Source: Ziziphus jujuba
Lineage: Eukaryota; Streptophyta; Magnoliopsida; Rosales; Rhamnaceae
Reading direction: 5' to 3'
NCBI RefSeq assembly: GCF_031755915.1
Contig: NC_083383.1
Location: forward strand, 18,031,001-18,095,000
DNA length: 64,000 nt
Shown: positions 47,244 to 59,033 of the stretch, piece by piece
Numbering within the stretch: position 1 is the stretch's first letter
How the letters are laid out: each line of letters starts with the position of its first letter
Position numbers and translations under genes: made by a program
The notes under the pieces: generated by a model
The model's database searches: none
What the model saw: the letters and a program-made list of their open reading frames with translations, nothing else
Told to the model about the DNA's origin: nothing

Positions 47244-47683
47244 TGTTGAAAAGGTGGTAATCTTGCCATCTTTGTGCAAGCCGAAGTCCAACAAAATTTG
47301 CACCCTCTTTCTTGCTTCACAAGAAGACTTTTTTTGAATGACCTAATGCAATATTTATGTCTCTATTTTATGTTTCTTTTAATGTCTTTTGAATGCCTAA
47401 GTTTTGTTGTATTTAGCTTAGGAATTGTCTCTTTGCCGGGTATCGATTTTTTTTTGTAAAATGGCTATGTGCTGGAAATACAACATAAGTCCATTATGGG
47501 GGCTGGTGTGTTTTGTGTTGTTAGAACTAGGTTATGGTTTTTTGACATGTTGTATTAGACATGTAAAGGAAAACATAGCTAATATAATGGCTCAAAAAGG
47601 ATTTTGAAAGTCCAAGGTATGCAGGCTGAAAGTTGGCATAACTGCTGGATCTGAGATTTCCAGCAGTTATGGCCCAAGGGTTT

Positions 47684-48746
47684 TTATGAGAATCCGCCTA
47701 CACCAACACAACATACAACCTGCTGGGATGCTGATCCTATGCAATTGAAGACTGAACCAATTACAAGGGTACAAGCTAAAAGGTTTGAGGATAATCTGGT
47801 TAGCTTCATACAAGGTGTCATTAAATTGCAAGAAGGCATGGTTATACCCCAAGATTCTAAACCTGTGCTAAGCATCCAAGTTGTGCAGGCAGAAATGGAC
47901 CTGGGAAGCTATTTTGGTGCATCTATGCACTCCGAGCAGCAAGGGATAAGTTTTTTTGGTTATAAACATGATTGAGCTCACCAAGAGGTCATGGAATCAT
48001 GTCAAGGTAGAAGCAAAAGTATCCAAGTTCATCATTTTGGAGCTGAGAGGGACCTTTCTTTCATTCCAAGCAAGCTTTGCTTAGTCTAATCAATACCAAC
48101 ATAAGGAAACCAATTCTAATCCTATTTTGTATCCTATGTGGCATATTAAAGCTGATTTGAAGCCTAAAATAGCTGGTGAATAGACAAAGACAGCTTGTTT
48201 GGCAATCTAGTCAACCAGTTTCCTAATCTGAAATTTTGACTTTTGTCTTAGGAAATAGTCTTTTATTTTGGTTTTTGTTTAATTATTTGCTGGAAAAATT
48301 AATTTAGGAAGGTCAATATTTTATTATTTTGATTGTAAATTAATTAATTCCTATTTCAAAATTAAGAAATTAATTAATTCAAATTAGTTTAGGAAAAGAC
48401 TTTGACATTCGGTCACTTTCTTATTCTTTTTCTATGTTAGCTGAACTTAACCTAATTGTTTTAGGATTTGATTTCTCATAGTGGCTTAAGATTATCATTC
48501 AAAAATTATTTGTCAGAAGAATTCTTTTTGTTCTCTTTGAACATCTAAAACATTGAATAGAGATCAAGTGTTTTAGTTTGACTTATCAATAGGACATCCA
48601 TCACCTATTGTGGTGTCTTCACCATATACCAAGGTTTTTAATTAAAAGTTGATAAGGGGTCAAGGTAACCATTAGAACTTAAACTTAATTACGATCCGGG
48701 CTAGTATAATACTGATTAAGGAGTAAGTCGACCTAGGTTCGTATCA
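47684..48746 (+). repeat. 5' LTR of Gypsy B
   Basis: Starts TTATGAGAATCC (TGATGAG with one change), ends TTCGTATCA. It is followed at 48749 by a decayed PBS (TAGTATTATAGTC against TGGTATCAGAGCC). Confidence 0.88.
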
Positions 48747-49863
48747 TTTAGTATTATAGTCGATTTTTTTTTGGATTTGATCTATCTTATTTAATTTGTT
48801 TTGTTTTTTGTTATTCTGAAATTTTAACATTACGTTAAGGTTTTTTCTCTCTCATACATGTTCTGCATTTAAAAAAAAAAAATCTTCATAGTCGAATTTA
48901 AATTCTTTGTTAGCCGAATTTTTGCTTTCTAGTGTGTTGATTGTTTTGTATATTAGTTCTTAGTAATTTAGTTTATTTTTTATTTTTCTTTGCTATTTTA
49001 ATATTAATTAGTTGCATTCATACGTTCAGAAAAAAAAAAAGAAAGTTTGAATACATATAGCTTAAACCTAAAATTATGCAATTTGTTTTTTTTTTTGTTG
49101 GAAATTGGATCGGGTTTGACACCTTGTTGGCTTTGGGGTGTGCATTTTTGTGGTGATTGTTCTGCTGGATATTGTGTGATATTACTTTGTTGCTGATAAA
49201 AAAAAATAAAAAACAAAGAAGAAAAAGAAGAAGAGCCGAATTAAAATTAAAATTAAAAAGCCAGTTTGTGAGAACTGAAAATTTGAGTTTGTTTAGTGTG
49301 GAATTTCAATTGAGAATTGTTGGAACAAATTTGAGTTTGGATATTAGAATATTGTGTGCTAAATTAATTGAATTAAAATTGATTAAAGGATTTGGGAAAA
49401 AGACCTAAATTACAAAAACTACAACCCACAACTATCTCACATTTTATCTCAATTTGTTTTTCCTGTTAATTGATTAAATCCTTTTCTAAATTTGAACTTT
49501 GAATTTTGGTCCTTATTATTCTAGTTTATCTCTTTGCTAGAACCGAAAATAGCCTTTGTTAATTTTCCTTCTTTTTGGTTAGAAAAGCGGAGAATTAAAT
49601 GTTAAAATTCACTCGGTAATTGCTTGATTTGTTGCTTTTTTTGATAAGTTTAATTAGGACATACTTGTGAGATAATTGCTATTTTTAGTGTGTTTTTATA
49701 GAAATTTGAGATATTCTTTTGAGTAGAAAAAGTCAAGAGAGTGTGAGCTTAAAAGAGGGTCAAAAGTTGAATCTAGTGTGCAAACACTAGTGTTGAGACC
49801 TTATTTGAGTAAAACACGTGAGGGCGTGAATTTAGTGAGGATTTTTGCATTATTTTCTCTAAC

Positions 49864-51060
49864 ATGACAGATTTAAGGATAAGAGGAGGAGGTGATTCAT
49901 TAAGAAATACTGAAGAGAAATCTGTGGGATTCAAAAGGGAATCTAAAGCTACGGATAGTGAAGGAAAACCTATTGACATGTTGGCAATTTTGGAACAACT
50001 GCAAAGGATGAATGCTCACTTTGATAAACTTGATCAAAGAATGGACAGATTTGATAATTCATAAGATGGGTCGAACCCAATGATGATTTTACATGGAGGT
50101 TAAGGTTGAGGGCAAGGAGGTGTGGATATTTTAGGGAAGAATTCGAAGGAGGTAACTTTGAAGACAACCTCAAGAAGGAGTATGAGGACATATTTGCACT
50201 CCAAGGAAGACAAAATCATGGAAGGCAAGCCCAAGAGGAAGACGATGATCTTGGAAACATTAAGATCAATATCCTACCATTTTTAGGTAAAAGTGATCCA
50301 TAAGCTTGCCTAGAATGGGAAGAATGTATGGAGATGATTTTCTATTGCCATAACTATTCCAAAGCAAAGAAGGTAAAGTTGGCCACTTTGGAATTTGGTC
50401 ATTATGCATTGTAGTGGTGGAATAATGAGTAAGGTACCCGAATGAGAGTTGGTGATGAACAAATTACTATTTGGCAATAAATGTAGGGAGCAATGAGGAA
50501 GAGATTTTTGCCGACCCATTACCATAGTATGTTGTACCAAAGACTACAATCTTTATCACAAGGAAGTAGGACCGTGGAGGACTACTACATGAAGATGGAG
50601 ATGCTCATGATGAGATTGAGCATGAATGAGGATCATGAGGTAACCATGGCATGGTTTTTGGGAGGTTTAAACCAAAAGATAGCCAACTAAATGGAATTAC
50701 AATGATATGTGGAGTTGGAAGAGATGCTACATGTGGCCATCAAAATTGAGAACCAATTCAAGAGGAGGGGTACTAGATCACGGTTTAGAAGGGTTTCAAA
50801 CCGCAAGAGGACTAGTTCAAGTGGTTGGAGAAGCAATCCCACATTCGAACCAAGGTTAAAACTAAAACAAGGTGAGGAAAGCTCCAATCGGCCAAGGAAG
50901 GACATAAGGACTGATTCCATTCAAACACCAAAATCTGACCTTGGTCAAAGGCATGTTGCCAACCAATGTCTAAACCAAAGAATTATGGTGTTGAAGAGCA
51001 ATGGAGAATTGGAATCCAAAAGTGAGGGGTATGAAGCTGAAGCCTAATTTGGTGATGAAG
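49864..51060 (+). pseudogene. gag of Gypsy B (broken)
   Basis: ATG 49864 gives MTDLRIRGGGDSLRNTEEKS, then the gag domain near 50303-50700 (MEMIFYCHNYSKAKKVKLAT, MRKRFLPTHYHSMLYQRLQS). A zinc-knuckle remnant near 50940-50975 (GQRHVANQC) has lost its first cysteines to a deletion. Stops at 50062, 50301 and 50688, plus others. Confidence 0.83.
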
Positions 51061-51116
51061 AAATTGAAGATGAAGAACAAGAGGAACCTGAGACCTTAAA
51101 AGCTTTAAGAGCCGAA

Positions 51117-51845
51117 TTGAGTTTGGTGGCACGAAAGGTATTGACCATGTACAAGGATGAAGATCAAGTGCAAAGAGAAAATATCTTCCATACTCAGTGT
51201 AATATTCAAGGTAACATTTCCAGTATGATTATTGATAGTGAAAGTTGTGCTAATGTTATTAGTAATGTGGTGGTTAAGAAATTAAGGTTGACAACAATTA
51301 AACATCTCAAGCCATATATACTTCAATGGCTTAATGATAGTGGTGAGATGGAGGTAAATAAACAAGTTAAGGTAAAGTTTAGTATTGATAAATATGTGGA
51401 TGCGGTTTTATGTAATGTCTTACCGATGCATGCTGGACATATTTTATTAGGAAGATCATGACAATTTGATAACGATACTATATATTATGGTTGAGAAAAT
51501 TCCATTGTGTTTCAATTTAAAGGAAAGAAGATTAAGCTTGAGCCGTTGACACCAAAAGAGGAATTTAGAGGTCAATTACAAATGCAACAAAGGAGGGAAG
51601 CCAAACGGCAAAGGGAGAAGTCAAGCATGCCAACCACAACTTCATCTACCAAACATGAAGGCAAGGCCAAACCACACAACCAAGGTAAGTTTTCTAAACC
51701 CAATGGTGACAATAAAAAGAAAGAGAAAATTGAGAGTGGTAAAAAGAGAGAGAAAGATGAGAATAACAAAGAAAAATAAAAGAAAGAGAAGAAAAAGAAA
51801 AAATTATATCAAAGCCAAAATGAGATTAAAAAGGCATTTTTAAGT
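51117..51845 (+). pseudogene. Protease and linker of Gypsy B
   Basis: MSLVARKVLTMYKDEDQVQR.. with the protease site changed to IIDSESCANVIS (D-S-E). It continues DAVLCNVLPMHAGHILLGRS to a stop at 51459, then the lysine/glutamate-rich linker (51507-51779). Confidence 0.82.
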
Positions 51846-52531
51846 AAGAAACCTATGCTCATCGTGTTGTATAAAGATGCTTATTTAATGATTCTTATTT
51901 TATATACAACTTTGTCTACATTGTTAAGAGCTTTAATTAATGAAAATTTGAGAATTTGGGAAGAATGTTTACTGTATGTTAAATTTGCTTATAATAGAAC
52001 CATACATTCTGCTACTAAATATTCACCTTTTGAGATTGTTGATGGTTTTAATCCTTTTATTCTATTAGATTTAACACCTTTTCCTTTAAGTGAACCTGTT
52101 AATCTAGATGGAACACAAAAAGCTGAGATTGTTAAGTAGATTCATGAAAAGACAAAAGCAAACATTGAGAGGAGGATCGAGCAATATGCCAAGATTGCTA
52201 ATCAAGGTCAAATGAAGGTTGTATTTGAACCCAGAGATTAGATTTGGTTGCATTTAATAAAGGAGAGGTTTTCGAAACAACGAAAGCCCAAACTAATGCC
52301 TCGAGGAGATAGACCTTTTCAAGTTTTGGGGAAGGTCAATGAAAACACCTACAAGCTTGACTTACTACGTGAGTATGATGTGAGTGCTACATCTGATGTT
52401 GCTGACTTATCTCCTTTTTTTACAAGTGATGGCTTTGATTTGAGGACAAATCACTTTCAAGAGGAGGGGAATGATGAGAATCCACCTATACCCGCACAAC
52501 ATACAACCTACTGGGGTGCTCATCCTATGTA
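51846..52531 (+). pseudogene. Integrase end of Gypsy B
   Basis: [40 protein letters not shown] (end of the catalytic core) to a stop near 52137. Then the integrase C-terminus (RFSKQRKPKLMPRGDRPFQV.., ..DVADLSPF) in the open frame 52248-52532, which again crosses the LTR border at 52472. Confidence 0.83.
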
Positions 52532-53572
52532 ATTGAAGTCCATGCCAATTACAAAGGCACAAGCTAAGAGGTTTTAGGATAATCTGGTTAGCTTCATACA
52601 AGGTGTGATTAAATCTCAAGAAGGCATGGCTATACCAGAAGATTTTAAGTCCGTACTAAGCATCCAAGTTGTGAAGGCACAAATGGACCTAGGAAGCTAT
52701 TTTGATGCATCTATGGACTCCAGGCAGCAAGGGACAAGTTTGTTTGGTTATGAACATGATTGAACTCACTAATAGGTCATGGAATCATGTCAAGGCATAA
52801 GCAAAAGCATCCAAGTTCCTCATTTGTGCACAAGCCTTCAATTTGGCTGAAATTCATCATTTTGGCACTAGGATGGACCTTTCCTGCATTCCAAGCAAAC
52901 TTTGCTTAGCCAATCGATAGCAACATATGGGAACCAATTCTAATCCTATTTGGTATCCTATATAGCATATTGGAGTCTAAAATAGCTGGTGAATAGACAA
53001 AGACAGCTTGTTTGGCAATCTAGTCAAATCTAGTAAATTAGTTTCCTAATCTGAAATTTTAACTTTTGTTTTAGAAAATAGTCTTTTATTTTTGCTTTTA
53101 TTTAATTATTTACTAAAAAAATTAATTTAGGAAGGTCGATAGTTTATTATTTTGATTTTAAATTAATTAATTCCTATTTCAACATGACTTTGAAATTCAG
53201 CCACTTTCCTTTTCTTTTTCTATGTTGGCAGAATTTAACCTAATTGTTTAGGATTTGATTTTTTTATAACTTTAGCCTATTTAAGGGTTTATTTTTCAAT
53301 GGAATAGCAGCTTAAGATTATTATTAAAAAATTATTTGTAAAAAGAATTCTCTTTGTTCTCTTTAAACACCTTAAACGTTTAATACAGATCAAGTATTTT
53401 AGTTTGACTTATCAATTGGACATACATCACCTATTATGGCGTCTTCATCATATACGAAGGTTTCTAATTACAAGTTGATTAGGGGTCAAGGTGCCAATTA
53501 GAACTTGAACTTAATTACGATCTGGGCTAGTATAAAATGGGTTTAGGAGTAAGTTGAGCTAGGTTCGTATCA
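52472..53572 (+). repeat. 3' LTR of Gypsy B
   Basis: TGATGAGAATCC .. TTCGTATCA, 1101 bp, preceded by the purine tract AGAGGAGGGGAA (52460-52471). Confidence 0.88.
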
Positions 53573-56067
53573 GGTTTGAGCTGAGTTGCAGGCCATACCC
53601 TATTCCTTTGATCCTGGTCTTCTCCAAATTTCATCTTAAATATTTCAACATGACACCTGTCAAAAATCAAACAATTTGAATGAAGATATCCTAGCCTTTC
53701 TTCAAGTGGAGTAGCATTACCTGATTTGATGGAGTTTGAAGTTCAAAATCTTACCAACTTTTGCCATATTTGTACACTCACATGTGAGCTGGTGATTGAA
53801 CGGTTATATATCAGAATTTGCATGTGAAATGTGTAACTTTTGAATTTTAAAGACTTTTATTTGGTCTCACACACACTTCACATGTGTGAGACAAGTTTTG
53901 TATCTACATAAAGCAACAAATGAATAAAAAGAAATATATCATTGACCATTTAGTGTGTGTGGCCTACCCTAGCATCTTCTTTTCTTCTTCATCTTCTTCT
54001 TCTCCCTTTAAACAAAAACCCTAACAAACTTCAATATCACCATACCAAAAACAAACACAAAAGTCACCTAAACACCAAACCTAAAATTGGATTAAAGTTG
54101 TGCATAAGACTAACAACTTATGTACAACACGCTTGGCCAAGTGAATCCAAAACCACACCACACTCTAACATAAGGCACCTAATTTTGAATAGACTTATTT
54201 GACACCAATCATTGACATTCATTGTGGGAATTTTTTCTCCTAGTTCTAGTGTTTGACAATTTGATACTAAGGATGTAACTACTGGTCATCCTCTTTTAGT
54301 GGTTCCTATTCAAATGGATTGTATGCATGCAGTTGCTATTCCACCATCATCAAATTTAAAGTTGGTTCCTCTACATGGCTCATTTATGGAAGTTGAAGAC
54401 AAAGAAAATTGGACTTCAATAAAATCTTGGTGTCATGGTCGGTTGCCTCAAAATGAACGAAATTAATAAGCTTTACCTAAACTTGGAACTCAATATAAGC
54501 CTATTATGAAGGCTTCTTCAAAATCTATATAATGAAGTTGTTTTTATGGAATTGCCATGACTTAGATAACATGGAAACTATGCATACTGTTATTCAATTT
54601 TATGCCATATATAAGCCAGATTTGCTAGGTATTCCATGTTCTTTATGGAGTTGCATTAATATGAAATTAGTGGAGATGAATTTGATGGATGCCAGTCTAC
54701 TCTTTGGTTTCTAGTTTCAACTTCTTTGATTTCCAATTTTATAACTTTTGACTCCTAGTAGATTATGTTTAAGGTTAAAATTCATACTCATACTCATTAT
54801 TTTAGTTTTTCTTTTTTATGTATAGGTTTCATACATTGGCCACCTTTCCGCTTGAATTTCTTCACGTAATTTAACTTTTCAAGACAAGTTCCTTGGCCTA
54901 TGCCTGAGAATTTCTATTTGATCTTAGGAGCTCATGAGAAAGTAGGTCCTTTGCTTTAAGGAATTGGTTACAGTAAATTTTGTAATGCAATTGAATCTTG
55001 CAATATGATTTATGTGGATATCAACAGTACTTGTTTTACCAAGTCCTATATGGGGACACGAAGTTATATGGAAAATAAATTAGATAGTGTTTTTGGTTCA
55101 TGTTATTGTATTTTTGGCATTCTATTTATGTTTTTCTCTTCTAAAGCCCCATTCTAGACATTGTCATATTCTAGTTAATTTAGAAGATCAGGTTATTAGA
55201 AGTCGCCAGCCTTTTCATTTTCAATCTCACTAGGCTTCTCATATTGATTTCAAAAGTTTAGTTTGAAGTACTTAGTCTATTCAAGTTTTAGTTCAACCTA
55301 TGCATTAGGTTATATCTAAATTAAAGCTATCAAATAAGTACTGCATTCTAGAATGTTTCGACATTAGATGATTTGCATTGCAAGTTGAGTATTGTTAAAT
55401 TTGATCTTTTTAATGTTCAAACAAGGATTGTTACGAAGTTAAAAGGACTTATTTAATGAAAAAGTATGGATTCATGCATGCCTTAATGATTTTTTACTTT
55501 AGCATGAATCAATCATTAAAAATCAATGCAGAATTTAATGTTCATGATAGATATGCAACATTTTATTTCTCTTTTTTGCATGCTCGAAAAGTTTAATGGG
55601 CTTTATGTTCTTTCACGATGAATGGCTAGGTTATTTTGACACTGGTTTAATCGCATCACATATGGTTTCTTACTTTAAAGGTCTTTTTAATGATGATAGA
55701 GATGTTCAAGGTTTGGATTTTAACGGATTTGATCAAATTATTCCTTCTTTGGTTTGTCCTACTAAAACTAATTTTTGATGGCTATTCTTTCTCTTAAAGA
55801 GATTAGAAATATTGTTTTTAATATGGATGCTCGAAGTGCTCTAGGTTCTGATGGGTTTCTAAACCTTTTTTTCAGAAATGTTGGGATACTATTAGTCATG
55901 ATATAGCCGCTATGTTTCAATATATATTTTTTTTCTATAGGCAAAATTTTTACAAGCTTGAAATCCAAATTTTTTGATCTTGATTTCTAAATCTAGTGAT
56001 ACTTTTGTTATTAAAAACTTTCGTTCCATTGTCTTCAGAAATTTCATCTATAAATTGATGACTAAAG

Positions 56068-56463
56068 TGTGAGATCCCACATCGGTTGGAAAGGAGAACG
56101 AAGCATGGCTTATAAGCGTGTGGATACCTTTCCCTTGTAGGCGCGTTTTAAACCCATGAGGGTTGGGTTGTAAGAGGATTCCCTAGGCCCAAAGCGGACA
56201 ATATCTACATGCAGGTGGTCTGGGTTGTCACAGATGGTATTAGAGCCGAACCCGGATCTATGTGCCAGCGAGGATGCTGGGCCCCAAAGGGGGAGGATTG
56301 TGAGATCCCACATCGGTTGGAAAGGGGAACGAAGCATGGCTTATAAGCATGTGGATACATTTCCCTTGTAGATGTGTTTTAAACCCTTGAGGGCTGGGTT
56401 GTAAGAGGATTCCCCAAGTCAAAAATGGACAATATCTACATGCGGATGATCTGGACTGTCACA
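56068..56463 (+). mobile_element. TRIM with 165 bp LTRs
   Basis: Two direct 165 bp LTRs (56068-56232 and 56299-56463), both TGTGAGATCCCACATCGG .. TGTCACA, with only 66 bp between them. That spacer holds a PBS (TGGTATTAGAGCC at 56235-56247) and a purine tract AAAGGGGGAGGATT before LTR2. Flanks share AAAG on both sides. No coding capacity. The terminus TGTGAGATCCCACATCGG is one I associate with a very common plant TRIM family. Inserted in the LINE RT. Confidence 0.92.
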
Positions 56464-56800
56464 AAAGACTCGGTAGACAAATTAGCCATTGTCATTGGAA
56501 AGACTCTTTCCGTTAGACCACAATCAATTTGGTTTTATTTATGGCAAACACATTAAAAATTATATTGCAGCAGCCTCTGATTATGTCAACATTCTTAATA
56601 AGAGGAGTATTATGGGTACTATTCCTCTCAAAGTGGACATTTACAAAACTTTTGATTCCATTTGTTAGCCTTTTGTATTGGAAATTATACATCAATTTGG
56701 TTATGATGCTATGTTTTTTCTTTTAAATCTAAATGTTTTTTAGTCTGCTCATGTCTCGGTGCTTATGAATAGAACTTCGCAAGGATATTTTAAATGTTTT

Positions 56801-56824
56801 GGGGGGGGGGGGAGGGGGGGGGGG
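56801..56824. repeat. G12-A-G11 homopolymer tract
   Basis: Very unusual in this AT-rich window. It sits in the LINE RT where the GVRQGD-type segment is expected, so the length may be a replication or assembly product. Confidence 0.9.
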
Positions 56825-57100
56825 CTTCATCAAAAGGATCATTTTTTACCTCTCATCTGTGTGTTGCTAAAGTTTTCCTAAGTGACTATACTTCTTATCT
56901 GGTTTATTCTAATTTTTGAAACCTTATTTCTTCTCTGAGGGTATTTGCCTTTCCCAGTCATTTTTTGTATGCGGACGATTATTACTTTTCCTTTTTTTTT
57001 TTTTTAATGGGATAGTTAAAAACACTTGAATGGTATCTTAAGCTTTTGCTTTTATGGCTCTCTATCACCTTAAATTATGAATTTGGATAAATCCTATATT

Positions 57101-57427
57101 TATCTTATCTAGTTGTCTATATTAAGCCTAATCTCACTTAACTTATATACAAAAAAATAAAAAAATAAAAATTTTAAATTTCTCTACGACTGGAGAAATT
57201 AATCTTTAAACTAGTTTTAGTACATTATTAGCAACTTATATTACTTTATAATTGCCAAAGAAAATATCCTCAAATGATCAAGTTTTTACCAAACCTGAAA
57301 TACCCTAATCCTAAGGTTCTTTTCGACATACTTAGCTATAATTTGCTATAATCTAATGGAATGAATTCCAAAAGATAAGGAAGAGAATGGTACCCACAAT
57401 TTGATTAACTCAGGCTGAAATTTCAAT
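57101..57427. other. Unassigned sequence between LINE and Copia J LTR
   Basis: AT-rich, no coding signal. It may hold the LINE 3' end. Confidence 0.3.
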
Positions 57428-58481
57428 GGCATATTGTGATTGAAGTGGGGCTTGTAGTATGAGATGAATGAGCATAACTTGATGGAATTTGGTGTAGGGT
57501 TATGTTGTTGTACCCTACAGCACAATCATTTAAGGTGTTAGTCAAGAATGATTGTTGTTGGTTCTTGGTTCTTGATTTTGTTTTTTGGGTTTGTTAAGGT
57601 TTTGTTTCTGGTTTTTAATGGAGGTTTGGGGTTCTTGAGAAGGTTGTTAGCTTTTGGGAAGAAGAAGAAAACAAATGTAATAGTTGAGAGAGAGAGAGAG
57701 AGAGAGAGCAAAAAATGTTGTTTTTCAAAATGTTTTGAATATTGCTTCCTCACATTTTCATTACAATTTTCATACTTTTAAATACATCAAAAAGACAATA
57801 AGACATGCTTCCATATTGAGCAATAAATACAAAAGCATTAAAAGTAACCAACCAAGCCAAACTACCTCAACTAACTCTAATCAATGTGCTGGGCATGCAA
57901 GAAACCTTCTTTAATGGGCAGTTCAGCTTGTCTGAGGCATTTGAATTTGAAAACCAGATCCATTTGACTTGAAAATTGGAGGGAAGCCTTTTTGAATATT
58001 AAACTGTGTTCTAGCCAAAAATCAGATAAAAAAAAGTCCATTTACCCATTCAAAAATAATCAAACCCGAGGCAGTTTTGTCCAGATTACTGGGCAACAAA
58101 ACTGCACAAGGGTTAGATTGTTTAGGGCTTAACTTAGCCTTCCCACCTCCAAATTGGGCCATTGTTTTTGCTTCTGCTTCCTCTACATTTCTAGTTTATT
58201 ATATCCAAAATTCAGATCCAAATCCCACCCCTTCTGCAAATGGAATCCAAGGAAGTGGACTTATGTTGCTGGAAATACAATTCCAGCAACTAGACAAAAA
58301 AGGCCCTAAGCTATAGTTAATGAGCTTAGGGCATTACAAAAAAGATATTGTTCTTAAATATTACAAGATAAAATAAAATTCATAAACATAAATAATGTTT
58401 GGTCTTTGATGTTGAAAAATAAAGAATGCAAGTGTAACCGGACTACCTTGCACATTGTAGCAAGATCACCACATTTCAACA
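57428..58481 (-). repeat. 3' LTR of Copia J (family K)
   Basis: The right end CATTTCAACA (reversed TGTTGAAATGTGG) abuts the purine tract and Copia coding end, so this is the 3' LTR of a minus-strand element. The outer left end is uncertain (about 57428). It carries the hairpin GTTGCTGGAA / TTCCAGCAAC at 58265-58290 and an AG microsatellite at 57685-57708. Confidence 0.75.
57685..57708. repeat. (AG)n microsatellite
   Basis: Uninterrupted AG run inside the Copia J LTR. Confidence 0.9.
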
Positions 58482-59033
58482 CTCCTCCTTGGTGTTCTTG
58501 CTAGAAATATTGAGAAGCTTCCTTAAGGTCTCAAATCTTGCTTTTGGAAGTGGCTTGGTGAAGAAAGCTGCAAGGTTATCTTTGGTCTTGATATATTCCA
58601 AGCTTACTGCTCCATTTTCTTGAAACTCCCTCAAAGAGTGATACTTCACCGGTATGTGTTTTGTCCTTTCATGTTAAACGGGGTTCTTGGCTATTGATAT
58701 GGCTGAAGTGTTGTCACCTTTGATGATGGTTTAACCCTCTTAAGGATAACCAAGGTCCTCTAATAATTTCCTAAGCCAAATGCATTGATTTGCACATGAA
58801 GAGCAAGCAATGTACTCGGCTTTGGCGATGCTTTGAGCGGTTGTAGTTTGCTTCTTTGCATTCCATGAGAATGGTCCATTATTAGGTGAGAAAAGATACC
58901 CCGAAGTGCTCTTCATATCATCCAAGCATCCAGCCAAATCACTATCTTAGTAGGCCATTAATCTCATCACAACTTGCCTATCATACCAAACTCCAAAGTC
59001 TTGTATTCCTTTTAAGTATCTAAGAATTCTTTT
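58482..59033 (-). pseudogene. RNase H end of Copia J
   Basis: Minus-strand frames: RILRYLKGIQDFGVWYDRQV.., AGCLDDMKSTSGYLFSPNNG, TTAQSIAKAEYIACSSCANQ, CIWLRKLLEDLG, then after stops EYIKTKDNLAAFFTKPLPKA and KLLNISSKNTKEEC just before the LTR. Homologous to the end of Copia F. It is cut at 59033 by Gypsy H; the rest lies beyond the window. Confidence 0.87.

Larger units (their letters stand above)
47684..53572 (+). mobile_element. Gypsy element B (family T), deletion derivative
   Basis: Perfect target duplication GGTTT (47679-47683 and 53573-53577) inside the Copia F LTR. LTRs 47684-48746 and 52472-53572. gag and protease remain, then the protease-RT linker ([13 protein letters not shown], near 51853-51890) is joined to the end of the integrase core. 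RT, RNase H and the N-terminal part of integrase are missing. The deletion breakpoints differ from those of A and C. Many in-frame stops. Confidence 0.9.
45251..54170 (+). mobile_element. Copia element F (family K), 3' part
   Basis: It starts inside RT (FLGVEV-like, near 45255), continues with RNase H (45439-45932 and 47064-47243), a purine tract CAAGGAGGA and the 3' LTR (47244-54170, split). The 5' LTR, gag, protease, integrase and most of RT are missing to the left. Two later insertions interrupt it: Gypsy-T solo LTR T4 and the whole Gypsy B. This copy identifies the K-type solo LTRs as Copia. Confidence 0.85.
47244..54170 (+). repeat. 3' LTR of Copia F (split by Gypsy B)
   Basis: Left part 47244-47683 (TGTTGAAAAGGTGG .. 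CCAAGGGTTT), right part 53573-54170 (GGTTTGAGCTG .. CACTCTAACA), about 1.03 kb joined. It matches solo LTR K2 across the break. The family hairpin is at 47636-47674. Confidence 0.88.
54171..57100 (+). mobile_element. L1-type LINE remnant
   Basis: 54532-54711 starts MKLFLWNCHDLDNMETMHTV.., the N-terminus of an L1 endonuclease (the WNC motif followed by the KPDLL strand). The RT follows in decayed frames: ALGSDGF near 55845, FVIKNFRSIVFRNFIYKLM near 56005-56060 and, after a TRIM insertion, frames matching QFGFIYGKHIKN.., the QGD box near 56840 and the catalytic FLYADD at 56965-56985. Stops and frameshifts throughout. The preceding 54171-54531 may be ORF1 sequence; the 5' limit coincides with the end of the Copia LTR. 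No poly-A tail or target duplication could be set on the right. Confidence 0.75.

Noticed and set aside
20868..53572. Endogenous pararetrovirus (caulimovirus-type) insertion
   Set aside because: All RT/protease/integrase pieces are bounded by LTRs with PBS, purine tracts and 5 bp duplications, and integrase is present; this is Ty3/Gypsy, not a caulimovirus.
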